Shown: positions 25,837 through 35,379 of the stretch, in pieces
How positions within the stretch are numbered: position 1 is the stretch's first letter
Layout: every line of letters starts with the position of its first letter
NCBI GenBank assembly: GCA_026196955.1
Contig: JAPHTO010000064.1
Span: 1 to 45,490 of the forward strand
DNA from: Colwellia sp.
GTDB taxonomy: Bacteria; Pseudomonadota; Gammaproteobacteria; Enterobacterales; Alteromonadaceae
Direction of reading: 5' to 3'
Length of the DNA: 45,490 nucleotides
Notes under the pieces: model-generated
Told to the model about the DNA's origin: nothing
Seen by the model: the letters and a program-made list of their open reading frames with translations, nothing else
Database searches by the model: none
Program-made: the position numbers and the translations under genes

Positions 25837-27819
25837 ATGCTCAAAACCACTAAATTTTTTTGTAAAACTCATGAAGAACTTAAGAAAAGAACACTATTGA
25901 TTAGTGCGTTAGTTGGATTTTCTCTACTTCCGTTGTCGTCTTGTAGTAATATGCCTGTAGAAGATAATAACCAAGCAGCAAGATTAATGTTTACTGATTT
26001 TGAACGTAAAATAGCACAGAAACTAGTGTTGGATATTCGCTACTTCTGTCCTGATAAGCCGAAAAAAGTAGGGCTTTGCCAGCAAGGTGTAACTAAGTTG
26101 CCAAAAGCTTTGGCTGACTTAGTGCAAGAAGCGGATATTGGTGGTGTGGTTTTATTTGCTGAAAACTTAATTGATAACCAGCAAGTCATCCAATTAACTA
26201 CTGATTTACAGCAAGCGGCGTTAGCGAGTAAAAGTGGTAAACCTTTAATTATTTCTATTGATCAAGAAGGTGGGCGAGTGGTTCGTTTACCTCAGGCGAC
26301 GAAATTTGCAGGCAATATGGCCATTGGTGCAACGTATGCCAAAAATAAAACTAAATTCGCGACATTAACCAGTGAAGTTATTGGTGCTGAATTAGGTGCT
26401 TTGGGGATAAATAATAATTATGCCCCTGTTATTGACGTGAATACTAATGCTGATAACCCGGTAATTAATACTCGATCATTTGGTGAAAACCCACAACAGG
26501 TTGCTGAACTCGGTGCGGCAGTGGTAGAAGGCTTACAATCACAGGGGATGATGGCAACTTTGAAGCATTTTCCGGGTCATGGTGATACCAATATTGATAG
26601 TCATTTAGGGCTACCTCGTGTGGATCATGATTTAGCAACCATTGAGCAAAATGATCTTGCGCCTTTTAAATGGGTGCTTAAACATAGTCAGCCAGCTATG
26701 ATCATGACAGCTCATATTCAATATCCCGCTCTAGATAGTTCTACCTTTACCAATAAAGAGGGCGGGGAAACTATTCGTCCAGCGACCATGTCTCGTAAAA
26801 TATTGACTGACTTGCTGCGTAATGAAATGGCTTTTAGTGGCATTATCGCCACAGATGCATTAGATATGGCGGGTGTTGTTCATTATTTTGATGATGTCAG
26901 TGCTGCGGTTGAAACCATCAGTGCAGGTGCCGATCTGGTAGTGATGCCATTTAAAGTGAGATCACCAGAAGACGTTGATAAATTCAAACGCTTTGTTATT
27001 GCCGTGAGTGAAAAAATATCGGCTAGCATCGCTAACGGGGAATTATCAATGAATGAAATTGATGCTTCTTTGGCCAGAATAAATAACTATAAAGAAAAGT
27101 TTATTCGCTTGCCTGAAACAACTGTTGCAGAGCAAGTGGCTCAAGCCAATAATCTTGTCGCCAGTGACAGTCATTTAACCGTGCAACAATTACTTGCCAA
27201 TAATGCCACGACACTATTAAAAAATACCGCGAATACACTGCCTCTTCAGCCAGAAAAAATAAAACATATTCACTTATTAGTGACTAGCGAGCAAGAGCAG
27301 CAAGCACTGCAAAGTGCTATTGTGCAGCACTGGCAACAATCAGGACAAACGCAGCTTAAAATAACCAGTATTATTGCTGAGCAAGATAAGGCCTTAGCTA
27401 GAATTCAAAATATAAGCCAGTTAATCCAAGCCGATTTAGTGATAGCGACAGTTGATATTAAAGTTGCTAGCGCGGTGGATTTAGGCGGGATTGATGACTT
27501 ACTTAGACAGGCAGTAAATAGCTATAAATCAAGCCAGACAACATCAGCGCAAACTAAAGCGAATTACGGGCAATTAGTACAGCTGCAATTGGCTTTGGCT
27601 AAGGAGCAAAATATTAAGTCGTTGTTAATTGCTCAAGGCTCACCTTTTTTGATTGCGCCTTTTCTTGACTCAGCTGATGCGACACTACTCACCTTTGACG
27701 ATAATCTGATGGTAGATAAGCAAGGCATTAGCTTCAGCGCAGGGTTGAATGCCAGTATAGCAATTGCTACGGGTCAGCAAGCCGTACAAGGAGTGTTACC
27801 TGTTACCTTAACAAAGTAA
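25837..27819 (+). CDS. Exported GH3 glycoside hydrolase lipoprotein (beta-N-acetylhexosaminidase type)
   Basis: A 660-residue protein from ATG 25837 (a TTG at 25822 is also in frame). A lipoprotein signal (LLISALVGFSLLPLSSC) precedes a GH3 domain at about residues 45-390: IDQEGGRVVRL, VIDVNTNADNPVINTRSFG, KHFPGHGDTNIDSHLGLPRVDHD and IATDALDM, the last holding the likely Asp nucleophile. These are NagZ hallmarks. A C-terminal domain of about 230 residues follows, which cytosolic NagZ lacks. It is expected to cut terminal N-acetylglucosamine from chitin or peptidoglycan fragments while anchored in the periplasm or outer membrane. A nagB gene is at the right end of the window but far away. Substrate is inferred. 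Confidence 0.9.
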   Translation: MLKTTKFFCKTHEELKKRTLLISALVGFSLLPLSSCSNMPVEDNNQAARLMFTDFERKIAQKLVLDIRYFCPDKPKKVGLCQQGVTKLPKALADLVQEADIGGVVLFAENLIDNQQVIQLTTDLQQAALASKSGKPLIISIDQEGGRVVRLPQATKFAGNMAIGATYAKNKTKFATLTSEVIGAELGALGINNNYAPVIDVNTNADNPVINTRSFGENPQQVAELGAAVVEGLQSQGMMATLKHFPGHGDTNIDSHLGLPRVDHDLATIEQNDLAPFKWVLKHSQPAMIMTAHIQYPALDSSTFTNKEGGETIRPATMSRKILTDLLRNEMAFSGIIATDALDMAGVVHYFDDVSAAVETISAGADLVVMPFKVRSPEDVDKFKRFVIAVSEKISASIANGELSMNEIDASLARINNYKEKFIRLPETTVAEQVAQANNLVASDSHLTVQQLLANNATTLLKNTANTLPLQPEKIKHIHLLVTSEQEQQALQSAIVQHWQQSGQTQLKITSIIAEQDKALARIQNISQLIQADLVIATVDIKVASAVDLGGIDDLLRQAVNSYKSSQTTSAQTKANYGQLVQLQLALAKEQNIKSLLIAQGSPFLIAPFLDSADATLLTFDDNLMVDKQGISFSAGLNASIAIATGQQAVQGVLPVTLTK

Positions 27820-27919
27820 TAGATTGCGAAAGCTCAACAGAGCCTAACATTTATGCTAGACTGCGCCCTTATTTTGATTCATTGATCAATTAATACATTT
27901 TAATACAGAAGTAAAAACC

Positions 27920-28294
27920 ATGATTATGTCACTTATACGCTGGCCAATAGGTCGCCTTATTTTATTGATTAACTTTATTTTTTCACCCCGTTCACCTAAA
28001 AGAACCCAGAGTGAACAAGTAAAAGTTGATGCGAAAACGCAGAACTTAAGCTTGTATCAATTACCCAGCTGTCCTTTTTGTGTCAAAGTACGCCGCACCA
28101 TGAAGCGTGAAGGTTTAAATATTGAGCTTCGTAATATCAATCAAAAGAATGACTATCGCGAAGAGTTAATTCGTGAAGGTGGCAAAAGAACAGTACCTTG
28201 CTTGCGCATTGAAAAAGCCGATGGTGAAGTACAATGGTTGTATGAATCAAGTGATGTTGTTGCTCACCTACAACAATTGGTTAAAGCGGCATAG
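27920..28294 (+). CDS. Glutaredoxin with N-terminal membrane anchor
   Basis: A 124-residue protein. An amphipathic hydrophobic N-terminus (LIRWPIGRLILLINFIF, residues 5-21) precedes a glutaredoxin domain at about 43-122, with the redox motif CPFC, TVPCL (cis-Pro and a further Cys) and YESSDVVAHLQ. Glutaredoxins reduce disulfides using glutathione. The anchor could tether it to the inner membrane facing the cytoplasm. I see no cleavage site, so it is unlikely to be secreted. It is followed 110 bp later by msrP, so a redox-repair neighbourhood is plausible, though shared transcription is uncertain. Confidence 0.88.
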   Translation: MIMSLIRWPIGRLILLINFIFSPRSPKRTQSEQVKVDAKTQNLSLYQLPSCPFCVKVRRTMKREGLNIELRNINQKNDYREELIREGGKRTVPCLRIEKADGEVQWLYESSDVVAHLQQLVKAA

Positions 28295-28403
28295 TATAAA
28301 ACGCATAACTATTTTAGCGGTATTCTTTAACGTCAGCTGAAATTATTCCTTTCTTTTCGGTGTCTAATAGCTCAAGAGCTTTTTCTTGTTGTTAGGCACC
28401 CCA

Positions 28404-29411
28404 ATGTTAATAAAAACCCCAAAAAAATATTCACTTAAAGACTCTGCTGTTACCAATGAGTCTATTTATCATGATCGCCGAAATGTACTAAAACAAATGG
28501 GCTTTTTAGGAGCCGGTGCATTATTAGGCTCATCAGTGACTAACACAGCATCTGCTGGCTTTTTTAGTAAAGATGAACAAAGCTTTACGACTAAAGCCCT
28601 GACTTATCGTAAAGATAGTCAAAATATAGAGTTAGTAAAAACGCCAGAGCAAAAAGTGATTTCTCATAATAATTTCTATGAGTTTGGCAATAAAAAAGAT
28701 CAACCTATAGAGCTGGCTCAAGGCTTTAATGTTGATCCTTGGCAGCTCACTGTTTCAGGGGAATGTGATCGCCCAATTACTTTAGATTACGATGACCTGA
28801 CGAAAATGTTCCCCTTAGAAGAGCGAATTTATCGGCTACGTTGTGTTGAAGCTTGGTCTATGGTTGTACCTTGGATTGGCTTTTCTCTTGCGAGCTTATT
28901 GAAAAAAGTGGCGCCAAACTCTCGCGCAAAGTATGTCGCTTTTGAAACCTTATATGATCCCGAACAGATGCCTGGACAAGCAAGTAGACGCTTAGGCGGT
29001 GGGATCAAATATCCTTATGTTGAAGGCTTGAGAATTGATGAAGCCATGAATCCATTAACCTTAATGAGTGTCGGCCTCTATGGTAAAACCTTGCCTCCTC
29101 AAAATGGTGCACCTATCCGTTTGGTTGTGCCATGGAAATATGGTTTTAAGAGCATTAAATCTATCGTTGCCATTAAGTTAGTTGAACACCAACCTCCTAC
29201 AACGTGGAATAAGCTAGCGCCAAGTGAGTATGGCTTTTATGCTAATGTGAATCCCAAACATGATCACCCAAGATGGAGTCAGGCTAGTGAACGACGCATA
29301 ACGAGTGGTGGTTTATTTTCACGAAATCGCATTGCAACATTGCCATTTAATGGTTATGGCGAAGAAGTAGCCGATTTATATCGTGATATGAATTTGTCTA
29401 AGCACTTTTAA
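28404..29411 (+). CDS. msrP: Periplasmic methionine sulfoxide reductase, molybdenum catalytic subunit MsrP
   Basis: A 335-residue Tat-exported enzyme that reduces methionine sulfoxide in envelope proteins. The N-terminus contains the twin-arginine signal [18 protein letters not shown] and a cleavage region ending near ASA. The molybdopterin domain includes the Mo-binding Cys147 in [10 protein letters not shown], the VPWIGF segment and [12 protein letters not shown] chose ATG 28404, with AGG upstream, over an in-frame TTG at 28386. It is followed 34 bp later by its membrane partner msrQ, the normal pair, which feeds electrons from the quinone pool. Identity is firm from the motifs and the neighbour. 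Confidence 0.95.
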   Translation: MLIKTPKKYSLKDSAVTNESIYHDRRNVLKQMGFLGAGALLGSSVTNTASAGFFSKDEQSFTTKALTYRKDSQNIELVKTPEQKVISHNNFYEFGNKKDQPIELAQGFNVDPWQLTVSGECDRPITLDYDDLTKMFPLEERIYRLRCVEAWSMVVPWIGFSLASLLKKVAPNSRAKYVAFETLYDPEQMPGQASRRLGGGIKYPYVEGLRIDEAMNPLTLMSVGLYGKTLPPQNGAPIRLVVPWKYGFKSIKSIVAIKLVEHQPPTTWNKLAPSEYGFYANVNPKHDHPRWSQASERRITSGGLFSRNRIATLPFNGYGEEVADLYRDMNLSKHF

Positions 29412-29445
29412 ACTGAATTGGAGGGAATTTACTTCCTATTTTTGT

Positions 29446-30066
29446 ATGAATAAAAGCAATAAAGTTTTTTTCTTAAAAGTGTTTATACATTTTGCCGCTA
29501 TTTTACCTTTATATAACTTATATTTTTTAGCTTTTGCAGATGGGTTAGGTGCAGACCCTGTTGAGGCTGTGATTCATTTTACCGGTATTGGTAGTTTGAA
29601 CCTATTATTAATTACCCTATGTGTTTCGCCACTGGCTAAAATGCTCAAGCAGGGAGAGTTGTTGAAAACAAGGCGCTTATTAGGTTTATATGCCTTTACT
29701 TATGCGATGTTGCATTTGTTTAATTTTTTAGCGTTTGAAGTACAATTTGATGGCGCCTTGTTTATCGGCGAAATCATAGAGCGTCCTTATATCACAGTAG
29801 GGATGGTGGCCTTTATATTGCTGTCTGCTTTGGCGATTACGTCAGTACATGCCCTGAAAAGAAGAATGGGTAAATCATGGCAACGATTACATAATGTTAG
29901 TTATTTGTTAATTTTGTTAGTCACGATACATTTTTATTGGTCAGTTAAGTCAGATTTAAGCGCACCACTTTTTTACTTTTTTTTGTGTTTTGTTTTGTTA
30001 TTTTTTCGATATCAAAAATTAAAACGCCTATTTTTTTCTCTATTTACTAGAAGCTCCTTTCGTTAA
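29446..30066 (+). CDS. msrQ: MsrQ heme-binding membrane subunit of the MsrPQ system
   Basis: A 206-residue protein with about six membrane helices and conserved histidines in membrane segments (MLHLFNF, LHNVSYLLILLVTIHFYW) expected to bind heme b. It is the electron donor to periplasmic MsrP, taking electrons from the respiratory chain. RRLLGLYAFTYAMLH and RRMGKSWQRLHNVSY are family marks. It starts 34 bp after msrP with GGAGGG in the gap, so it is in the same operon. The C-terminus is basic (RYQKLKRLFFSLFTRSSFR). No terminator is evident after it. Confidence 0.93.
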   Translation: MNKSNKVFFLKVFIHFAAILPLYNLYFLAFADGLGADPVEAVIHFTGIGSLNLLLITLCVSPLAKMLKQGELLKTRRLLGLYAFTYAMLHLFNFLAFEVQFDGALFIGEIIERPYITVGMVAFILLSALAITSVHALKRRMGKSWQRLHNVSYLLILLVTIHFYWSVKSDLSAPLFYFFLCFVLLFFRYQKLKRLFFSLFTRSSFR

Positions 30067-30211
30067 TGTAAACACTATAAATACTAGTAAATGATGCTAA
30101 TGTATCAAAACCAGATGGCTATGAATTTGTTGGCGTTAACTTATTACTGCTCACTATGCAGAAATAAAGAATTTGGTCGTAATTTTCCTACCAGTAGTCG
30201 ATATATGTTTG

Positions 30212-30229
30212 TTAACAACTTGTTGTTAA
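30212..30229. promoter_or_regulatory. 8-bp inverted repeat upstream of the amidohydrolase pair
   Basis: TTAACAAC and GTTGTTAA are exact inverted arms around TT, 88 bp before the first amidohydrolase start. It suits a dimeric regulator. No known motif was matched with certainty. Confidence 0.4.
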
Positions 30230-30316
30230 GGGCAAAGCATAATATGATTTTCGAGTATAAAATAATACATATCGACAAAGTAAGCGTTAATAACTCATTT
30301 TCCTATAGGAACTTCC

Positions 30317-31705
30317 ATGCAAATACGACCCGTTAAGTTAAGCTTAATTGTGGCAGCTATGTCACTAAGTCTAACGGCCTGCCTACCGGCAGAAAAGCAA
30401 GATGCTAAAGTTAGCATTAACAAAAATCCTTTCCCTAGCACATACCAAGCATTGCCACAGCAAACAACCTTGTTCACCAATGCGACTGTGCTAACTGGAA
30501 CAGGAGAGCGCCTTGATAATGCGGATGTATTAATTAAAGATGGAAAAATTGTCCAGCTTGGCGTTGATGTTGTCGCTTCAGACGCAGTTACCATAGATGC
30601 TCAAGGTAAGTGGTTAACACCAGGCATTATTGACGTGCATTCTCATTTAGGCGTTTACCCAAGCCCTAGTGTTGAATCACATTCTGATGGCAACGAAATG
30701 ACCGCGCCTAATACCGCAGAAGTATGGGCAGAGCATAGTGTTTGGCCTCAAGATCCCGGTTTTCAAGCGGCTAGAGCAGGTGGGATCACGACCTTACAAA
30801 TTCTGCCTGGCTCGGCAAATTTATTTGGTGGCCGTGGTGTGACATTACGTAATGTGCCAAGTGAAACCATGCAAGGTATGAAGTTTATTAATGCGCCTTA
30901 CGGGTTAAAAATGGCTTGTGGAGAAAATCCTAAACGAGTGTATGGAAATAGAAAACAGCTACCTTCAACTCGTATGGGTAATGTTGCTGGCTATCGTGCG
31001 GCTTGGGCTGCAGCAACTGAGTATAAACGTGCTTGGGATAAATATTACAGTGACTATGACGCGGGTAATAATCCACAGCCGCCGACAAGAGATTTAGAGC
31101 TAGATACTCTAATGGGCGTACTTGATGGTGACATTCTTATTCATAACCATTGTTATAAGGCCGAAGAAATGGCAGTGATGATGGACTTAGGAAAAGAGTT
31201 TAACTATAACTCTGGCACTTTTCATCACGGCATTGAGGCTTATAAAATTGCCGATAAGCTAGCTGAAAACGCTAACTGTGTTGCTATGTGGCCAGATTGG
31301 TGGGGCTTTAAAATGGAAGCCTATGACATGGTTGAAGAAAATGTTGCTATTGTCGATGCGGTTAAAAACTCTTGTGCAATTGTGCACTCAGACTCAAGCA
31401 CGACTATTCAACGTTTAAACCAAGAAGCCGGTAAAGTCATGTATCGTGCCAATGAGAATGGCTTTGAGCTTAATGCTGAAGATGCAATTAAATGGATCAC
31501 CTTTAATGCTGCTAAGTCTTTAGGTATTAGCGAGAAAACAGGTAGTTTAGCGCAAGGAAAAAATGCTGATCTAGTGTTGTGGAACACAAACCCGTTTAGT
31601 GTTTATGCACAAGCAGAGCAAGTATTTATTGATGGTGCAAAGGTTTATGATCGTCATGATGAAAAATATCAAGCGAAAAGCGATTTTCTGTTAGGCCAAG
31701 AGTAG
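30317..31705 (+). CDS. Exported amidohydrolase lipoprotein with intact metal-binding motifs
   Basis: A 462-residue amidohydrolase-superfamily protein with a lipoprotein signal (LSLIVAAMSLSLTAC). It has the first-strand HxH ligand pair (DVHSHLG), later ligands in ILIHNHCY and TFHHGIEAY, and the final Asp in VHSDSSTT. The C-terminal beta-sandwich carries GSLAQGKNADLVLWNTNPF. It resembles imidazolonepropionase-like and dipeptidase-like exported members that hydrolyse cyclic amides or peptides; the substrate is unknown. AGGAA precedes ATG 30317. It is followed 6 bp later by a second amidohydrolase-like protein, so the two are co-translated and may form a complex. Confidence 0.88.
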   Translation: MQIRPVKLSLIVAAMSLSLTACLPAEKQDAKVSINKNPFPSTYQALPQQTTLFTNATVLTGTGERLDNADVLIKDGKIVQLGVDVVASDAVTIDAQGKWLTPGIIDVHSHLGVYPSPSVESHSDGNEMTAPNTAEVWAEHSVWPQDPGFQAARAGGITTLQILPGSANLFGGRGVTLRNVPSETMQGMKFINAPYGLKMACGENPKRVYGNRKQLPSTRMGNVAGYRAAWAAATEYKRAWDKYYSDYDAGNNPQPPTRDLELDTLMGVLDGDILIHNHCYKAEEMAVMMDLGKEFNYNSGTFHHGIEAYKIADKLAENANCVAMWPDWWGFKMEAYDMVEENVAIVDAVKNSCAIVHSDSSTTIQRLNQEAGKVMYRANENGFELNAEDAIKWITFNAAKSLGISEKTGSLAQGKNADLVLWNTNPFSVYAQAEQVFIDGAKVYDRHDEKYQAKSDFLLGQE

Positions 31706-31711
31706 GAACAA

Positions 31712-32980
31712 ATGATGAAACTAATTCAAAAAAAGCAGCTTAAAGGCCTTACCGTCACATTAACAACAATGTTGTCACTTGTTTTTACAACACATCTTGT
31801 ACAGGCAAAAACGACGGCTATCACCAATGCTACCGTTTATACGGTAGCAAGTCAGGGAATATTATCGCAAGCTACTGTGGTTATTGAAGATGGTACTATT
31901 ATTGCCATCAACCCAGAACAAGTAGAAGCAGATGAAATTATAGATGCCAATGAGCGTATTTTAACGCCAGGCTTTATTGGTAGTATGAATTCCTTAGGGC
32001 TTGTTGAAGTGGGGGCTGTCGCTAGAACACGCGATGGCAGCGATAAAAAGGCAGATATTACTTTTGATGGCAGTTTGGCTTTTAATCCTAAATCGACATT
32101 AATTGCGTATACTCGCAAAGGAGGAATAACCAGTAATATTGTTGCCCCCGATGGTGGAGAAGGATTATTTGCAGGTCAAACTTTTGCGGCAAACTTATCT
32201 GGTGATTTTAACAGTATTATTGCCAATCAAAATGCCGTGTTAGTTTACCTTGGCGCTGAAAGTAAAGGCTCAAGAGCGCAGAAGCTGCAGTTATTGGATC
32301 ATAAATTTGCCGATATTCAAGAAAAGCTAACTAAGAAAAAAGCGAAAGATGATAAATCGCCTAAGACGCTAAAACGCGATGAGAAGGTGATAAAATCGCT
32401 GTTAGCAGGTGAAAAGCCTTTATTAGCGTATGCAGATCGTGCTACTGATCTCTTGGCATTATTAGCCTTAAAAGAAAAGTATGCGCTTGATTTAGTGCTT
32501 GTGAGTGCGAGCGATGCAGTGCTTGTAGCCGATGAAATTGCTGCCGCCAAAGTGCCTGTTATTATTAGTGCTATTGATAACCTTCCTAGCAGCTTTGATT
32601 CATTGCATGGCTCATTGTCTAATATGGCTTTATTAGTGAAAGCAGGTGTTAAAGTTATATTAACGCCTAAAGGAGAAAGCCATAATTTGAACCAACTACG
32701 CTTTGACGCTGGAGTTGCTGTAGCAAATGGTTTGGCTAAAACTGACGCTTTATCAGCACTGACAGCAAACGTTGCTGATGTGTTTAAGTTAAATGCTGGC
32801 CGTATTGCTGTTGGCAAAAATGCCGACTTAGTGTTGTGGAGTGCTGATCCTTTTGAATTAAGCACTAAAGTTGATTTAATGTGGATTAACGGCAAGCCAG
32901 TATCAACCCAATCAAGGCAAGATGCTTTGCGTGATCGTTATACTGGTAGTAGTGATATGCCAAGAGCTTATATTAAGTAA
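31712..32980 (+). CDS. Exported amidohydrolase-like protein lacking the HxH metal motif
   Basis: A 422-residue protein with a cleavable signal (residues 1-33, ending THLVQA) and no lipobox. The overall order matches the upstream gene: TPGFIGSMNSLG takes the place of TPGIIDVHSHLG, and the C-terminal part keeps AGRIAVGKNADLVLWSADPF. Both His residues of HxH are absent, and I see no clear replacements for the later His and Asp ligands, so it is probably catalytically dead. ATG 31712 lies six bases after the upstream stop with AGGA in between. A pseudo-enzyme partner that stabilises or regulates the active protein is a reasonable inference; independent activity is less likely. Confidence 0.82.
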   Translation: MMKLIQKKQLKGLTVTLTTMLSLVFTTHLVQAKTTAITNATVYTVASQGILSQATVVIEDGTIIAINPEQVEADEIIDANERILTPGFIGSMNSLGLVEVGAVARTRDGSDKKADITFDGSLAFNPKSTLIAYTRKGGITSNIVAPDGGEGLFAGQTFAANLSGDFNSIIANQNAVLVYLGAESKGSRAQKLQLLDHKFADIQEKLTKKKAKDDKSPKTLKRDEKVIKSLLAGEKPLLAYADRATDLLALLALKEKYALDLVLVSASDAVLVADEIAAAKVPVIISAIDNLPSSFDSLHGSLSNMALLVKAGVKVILTPKGESHNLNQLRFDAGVAVANGLAKTDALSALTANVADVFKLNAGRIAVGKNADLVLWSADPFELSTKVDLMWINGKPVSTQSRQDALRDRYTGSSDMPRAYIK

Positions 32981-33095
32981 CTCCACAGTGTTGCATAAAC
33001 ATTAATGAAATTATGGTATTGATAGTAATACATTTGGTATAAAATCTTGTACTCTTGTTGTATAAAATCAATATCATAATTAATTATTTAGGCTT

Positions 33096-35315
33096 ATGCG
33101 CTCTCTCTTCATCCTCTTACTTGTTGTTGCAAGTACTTATTGTGCGAATCTAGTTGCACAAACTCAACATTCTCGCCCAAAAATAGGTGTCGTACTCAGT
33201 GGCGGCGGCGCTAAAGGGGCTGCACATATTGGTGTGCTCAAAGTTTTAGAAAAACATCATGTCCCTGTTGATTATGTTGTTGGTACTAGTATTGGTGCTT
33301 ATGTTGGGGGATTATACGCACTAGGTTATTCTGCTGCTCAAATTGAAGAGATAATGCTGAAACTGCCCTGGGATAATGGTTATTCTGACTTTATCCCACG
33401 TCAACAGCTCTCATTCGAGAATAAAAAATTAAGAGATCGATATAATCTTACATTTCATCTTGGTTACAGTGAAGGCGAACTGAAAACGCCGAGTGGCTTA
33501 TTGCTAGGACAGTCAGCAGGTCAGTTGTTAAAGCTATCAACAGATACTGTGCCTCAATTCACACATTTTGATGAATTAGCAATTCCTTATCGCGCCATTG
33601 CTAGTAATATTGCCACCTCTAAAATGGTCGTCATAGAAAAAGGCAGTATCAGTAAAGCAATGCGGGCATCTGCAGCGGTTCCAGGTGTTGTCGAGCCAGT
33701 TAAAATTGATGGTCAATTATTGGTTGATGGCGGTATTACTAACAATATGCCTGTTGATGTGGTCAAAGCGATGGGAGCTGATATTGTTATTGCTGTTGAT
33801 ATTGGCTCACCATTACTAGATAAGGAAGACATAGGTAGCACTATTGATGTCATCAATCAATTATCGAATATTCTAACCAATACCACGACTTTATTACAAA
33901 AAGAACACCTCAGTGAGCAAGATATATTATTACGTCCTGCAATAGATGATCTTAGCACTACTGACTTTTCAATCATGCCGCAAGCACTAGCGTTAGGCGA
34001 AAAAATTGCATTATCGGCACAAGATAAAATCTCTCAACTGACGATTAATTTGCAAGAGTATGAAGATTATCAAGCGGATAAAAATAGGAAGAGTCAAACT
34101 TGGTTTGATAGTTTTGATAAGCCGGTTGTCTCAATTGTTTATCAAAATAATTCCAATGTTAGTGAAGTCATTATCAAGGAAAAGTTTGCTATCAAAGAAG
34201 GGGATGTCGTTACTAAAGAAGCTTTAGATGCAGCGATAAATAGAGTTTATGCCATAAACGAATTTGAGCATGTTGATGCAGAATTTATCGACTTACCTGA
34301 AGGGCGCCAATTGATTTTAATGACAGAAAAAAAATCTTGGGGTCCTGATTATTTACATTTTGGTTTTAGTTTACAAAGTGATTTTAATTTTAAGTCAATT
34401 CTTGCCCTCGATGTTGCCTATATTAACAATGATATTACACCTAATGGTGGTGAATGGCGCAATGAAGCAAAACTTGGTTGGGAGTCTTCAATTGCCACTG
34501 AGTTTTATCAGCCTATAGATAAAAGCCAATATTTTTTTTCAAGATCTAGAATTGAATTTATACAAGATAAATGGGAACCGACTGAAACACGACCTGAGTT
34601 AGTCAATGAGCATGTTTTAGGCAACCTTGGTCTTGGTATCAATTATACAGGCAATGGTGCGATAGAGTTTGGCTTTATTGGCGAGAAGGGAAAACTCTCT
34701 TTTAAAGATGAAGTTTCAGCTTCACTTGATTACCACTCATTAGGCGGTTATGCCTCTTTTGGTTATGATAATTTAGACAGCATTAATTTTCCCACTCAAG
34801 GTAATAAGCTTGCCATTAACGCTTTTTGGCGTAGCGATCATTATGACGATTTTGAAGGCGTGGCGCCTAAAGATACTTCGTTAGAAATACAACTTGATTG
34901 GCGCGGGGCTTTTAGCCTTAATCATCACGCTTTTGTTGGTATAGCCTCATTTGCTACAGTCGAAAATGACAGTGATTTTTCAGTGCATGTCACTGAGTTA
35001 GGTGGTTTTTTAAACCTATCAGGTTTTCAAAAAGATGCATTAATAGGTGTGCACAAAGCTTTTGCGGCAATTGTTTATCAATATGATCTCGGACGCGAGT
35101 TATTTGGTAATGCTAGTTTGCCTATGTATATTGGAACTAGCTTTGAAGCGGGCAATGTCTGGACTGTGAATGAATCGGTCAAATTAGATGATGTCATTTC
35201 GTCTGGCAGTTTGTATTTAGGTACAGATACCAGCTTTGGCCCTGCGGTATTCGGTATCGGCTTTGCCTCAGGAGGAAAAAGTAGCGTCTTTATATCATTA
35301 GGTAAAAGCTTTTAA
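33096..35315 (+). CDS. Patatin-like phospholipase with POTRA and C-terminal beta-barrel (PlpD type)
   Basis: A 739-residue exported protein. A signal peptide (residues 1-22, ending LVAQ) is followed by a patatin domain at about 27-300: the oxyanion loop GGGAKG (36-41), the nucleophile motif GTSIG with Ser65, and the catalytic DGG with Asp211. A POTRA-like segment at about 345-415 (VSIVYQNNSNVSEVIIKEKF) precedes a C-terminal beta-barrel of alternating strands ending in Phe. This is the order of type Vd secretion proteins such as PlpD, which carry a lipase across the outer membrane. The catalytic Ser-Asp pair is intact. Lipase activity and surface display are inferred from domain order. Confidence 0.9.
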   Translation: MRSLFILLLVVASTYCANLVAQTQHSRPKIGVVLSGGGAKGAAHIGVLKVLEKHHVPVDYVVGTSIGAYVGGLYALGYSAAQIEEIMLKLPWDNGYSDFIPRQQLSFENKKLRDRYNLTFHLGYSEGELKTPSGLLLGQSAGQLLKLSTDTVPQFTHFDELAIPYRAIASNIATSKMVVIEKGSISKAMRASAAVPGVVEPVKIDGQLLVDGGITNNMPVDVVKAMGADIVIAVDIGSPLLDKEDIGSTIDVINQLSNILTNTTTLLQKEHLSEQDILLRPAIDDLSTTDFSIMPQALALGEKIALSAQDKISQLTINLQEYEDYQADKNRKSQTWFDSFDKPVVSIVYQNNSNVSEVIIKEKFAIKEGDVVTKEALDAAINRVYAINEFEHVDAEFIDLPEGRQLILMTEKKSWGPDYLHFGFSLQSDFNFKSILALDVAYINNDITPNGGEWRNEAKLGWESSIATEFYQPIDKSQYFFSRSRIEFIQDKWEPTETRPELVNEHVLGNLGLGINYTGNGAIEFGFIGEKGKLSFKDEVSASLDYHSLGGYASFGYDNLDSINFPTQGNKLAINAFWRSDHYDDFEGVAPKDTSLEIQLDWRGAFSLNHHAFVGIASFATVENDSDFSVHVTELGGFLNLSGFQKDALIGVHKAFAAIVYQYDLGRELFGNASLPMYIGTSFEAGNVWTVNESVKLDDVISSGSLYLGTDTSFGPAVFGIGFASGGKSSVFISLGKSF

Positions 35316-35379
35316 GCTTTGCAACACTTAGATATTTATTTACTATCGCCGTTAGCAATATCCCTATAAGAGAATAAAC

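Noticed and set aside
28369-28384. Terminator (AGCTC-AA-GAGCT then T run) before msrP
   Set aside because: The loop is only two bases and the stem five; too weak to call.
30091-30336. Open frame of 81 codons before the first amidohydrolase
   Set aside because: No ribosome binding site, poor protein character, and it runs across the ribosome binding site and start of the clear gene at 30317.
32317-32895. Long minus-strand open frame (192 codons) opposite the second amidohydrolase
   Set aside because: It mirrors a firmly supported gene, is made of Ala/Ser/Thr-rich shadow sequence, and has no motif or start signal.
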